Source: Desulfobacteraceae bacterium UBA2230
Lineage (GTDB): Bacteria; Desulfobacterota; Desulfobacteria; Desulfobacterales; Desulfosarcinaceae
NCBI GenBank assembly: GCA_002348005.1
Contig: DDYQ01000240.1
Span: 8,552 to 34,964, forward strand
Reading direction: 5' to 3'
DNA: 26,413 nt
Below, in pieces: positions 25,525 to 26,413 of the stretch. The position numbers and the translations under genes were made by a program. The notes beneath the pieces are model-generated. The model worked only from the letters and a program-made list of their open reading frames with translations, made no database searches and was not told where the DNA came from. How positions within the stretch are numbered: the first letter of the stretch is position 1; each line of letters begins with the position of its first letter.

Positions 25525-26413
25525 ATGACCATCAACGAAATCGTGGATCTGACCCAATCGCTGATCCGCTTCAAGTCGGTCGCGACCCGCCCGGATCAAA
25601 TCAAAGAATGTGCCGCTTTCATCTGCAGCTATCTGGATCAACACAACATCCCCTTTCAGCGCCTGAATCGCAATTCCGTGCCCAATATAGCGGTTCTGCC
25701 CCGCTCGGGGTTTGCGCCCGTGCTGCTCATGTCGCACTTCGACGTGGTGGCCGGACCCGATTCTCTCTTCGAACCGCGCATTCAAGCGGGCCGACTCTAT
25801 GGCCGCGGCAGCATCGATGACAAGTATGCGGTGGCCCTTTCGCTGGTGATGCTGAAAAATGAGCTGCGCAGGCTCAACGATCAAGGCAAGGGACAGGCCG
25901 ACCTGCCATTCGGCATCCTGCTGACCGGCGACGAAGAAGTCGGCGGTTCCGATGGGGCTGATCAGGCGCTGGGTCAACTGCGCACCGACTTCTGCATCGC
26001 CCTGGACGGCGGCTCGCCGGACCGCATCGTGGTGAAGGAAAAGGGCGTGCTGCGCCTGACGCTCACGGCACACGGCAAGGCCGCACACGGCGCCCGCCCC
26101 TGGCTGGGAGACAATGCCATCGAACAACTGGTTTCCGATTACGGGCATATCAAAACCTATTTTCAGCAGCAGCGAAAGGACCATTGGCACCGCACGATCA
26201 ACTGGGGCATTGTGCGCGCCGGTCAAGCGGTGAATCAGGTGCCGGACTACGCCGAGGCCGTCTTCGACATCCGGTTCACCGAAGCGGACGACATCCCCGC
26301 CCTGGTGGAGGAGATGCGCGCCGGGATCAGGGGCGAACTCGAAATCAGGGAGATGTGGCCGCTTTTCCTGAGCGGTGAATCCCCCTGTCTCGAACGCCTG
26401 CAGCAGGTGGCCC
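25525..26413 (+). CDS. M20-family metallopeptidase (ArgE/DapE/ACY1/CPG2 group), 3' end outside window
   Basis: The frame opens with ATG at 25525, with GGAAAGGA upstream, and stays open to the end of the window (296 codons). M20 enzymes are di-zinc hydrolases of amide bonds in dipeptides, acyl amino acids or related compounds. Visible metal-site motifs are SHFDVV (H71, D73), GRGSIDDK with bridging D98, and TGDEEVGGSDG with the catalytic and ligand pair E137/E138. TAHGKAAHGARPWLGDNAIE (from about 181) is the dimer-domain signature with the histidine used across the dimer. The substrate cannot be told from the sequence; the general PepV/DapE-like layout suggests a cytosolic peptidase. There is no signal peptide. 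Confidence 0.92.
   Translation, partial: MTINEIVDLTQSLIRFKSVATRPDQIKECAAFICSYLDQHNIPFQRLNRNSVPNIAVLPRSGFAPVLLMSHFDVVAGPDSLFEPRIQAGRLYGRGSIDDKYAVALSLVMLKNELRRLNDQGKGQADLPFGILLTGDEEVGGSDGADQALGQLRTDFCIALDGGSPDRIVVKEKGVLRLTLTAHGKAAHGARPWLGDNAIEQLVSDYGHIKTYFQQQRKDHWHRTINWGIVRAGQAVNQVPDYAEAVFDIRFTEADDIPALVEEMRAGIRGELEIREMWPLFLSGESPCLERLQQVA

Noticed and set aside
25471..26226. 251-codon minus-strand frame
   Set aside because: It is antisense to the M20 peptidase, whose metal-binding motifs lie on the plus strand.

Overview
The window is a GC-rich chromosomal segment, most likely from a sulfate-reducing member of Desulfobacterota (a Desulfosarcina-like genome). This is inferred from gene content: a secreted four-haem class III cytochrome c, divergent MobA and MoaE homologues, a FadH-type 2,4-dienoyl-CoA reductase, a late adenosylcobalamin pair and an electron-transfer-flavoprotein fusion. 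No rRNA, tRNA, insertion sequence, prophage or CRISPR array was seen. Most genes are core or conserved accessory genes.

Left part (1-5930), all on the plus strand: the 3' part of an unusual ETF-alpha/XRE/cupin fusion; a molybdenum-cofactor group (MobA-like protein with eroded motifs, divergent MoaE, canonical MoaC) running by an ATGA overlap into an MltA lytic transglycosylase lipoprotein; a tatA/B-tatC pair behind a sigma70-like promoter; and a cytochrome c3-family gene with its own promoter and a strong terminator.

Middle part (5955-10883), minus strand: a UbiB/ABC1 kinase behind a small zinc-ribbon gene whose promoter carries an operator-like inverted repeat, and fadH followed closely by a CheR-type methyltransferase. 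A class IV aminotransferase (11079-11930, plus) faces the end of the next minus-strand operon. The 445-base stretch between them holds a promoter-like pair, a perfect TetR-type palindrome and a 126-base segment able to close on itself, with no convincing protein gene.

Right-middle part (12376-20444), minus strand: six tightly packed genes read as one unit: two dynamin-like GTPases, a DUF6502 protein, a DUF5666 lipoprotein, cobO and cobQ. Four of the five joints overlap or are within about 60 bases. The paired GTPases joined to a DUF6502/DUF5666 envelope module are the best candidate for an undescribed system.

Right part (20638-26413): divergent from the GTPase operon are two very small genes, a six-cysteine cluster protein and a two-helix membrane protein, ending at a bidirectional terminator shared with htpX. 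Then come a five-domain S1 RNA-binding protein with its terminator, a hairpin-rich spacer, a thioredoxin reductase, a gene-free spacer and the 5' part of an M20 metallopeptidase that runs off the window.
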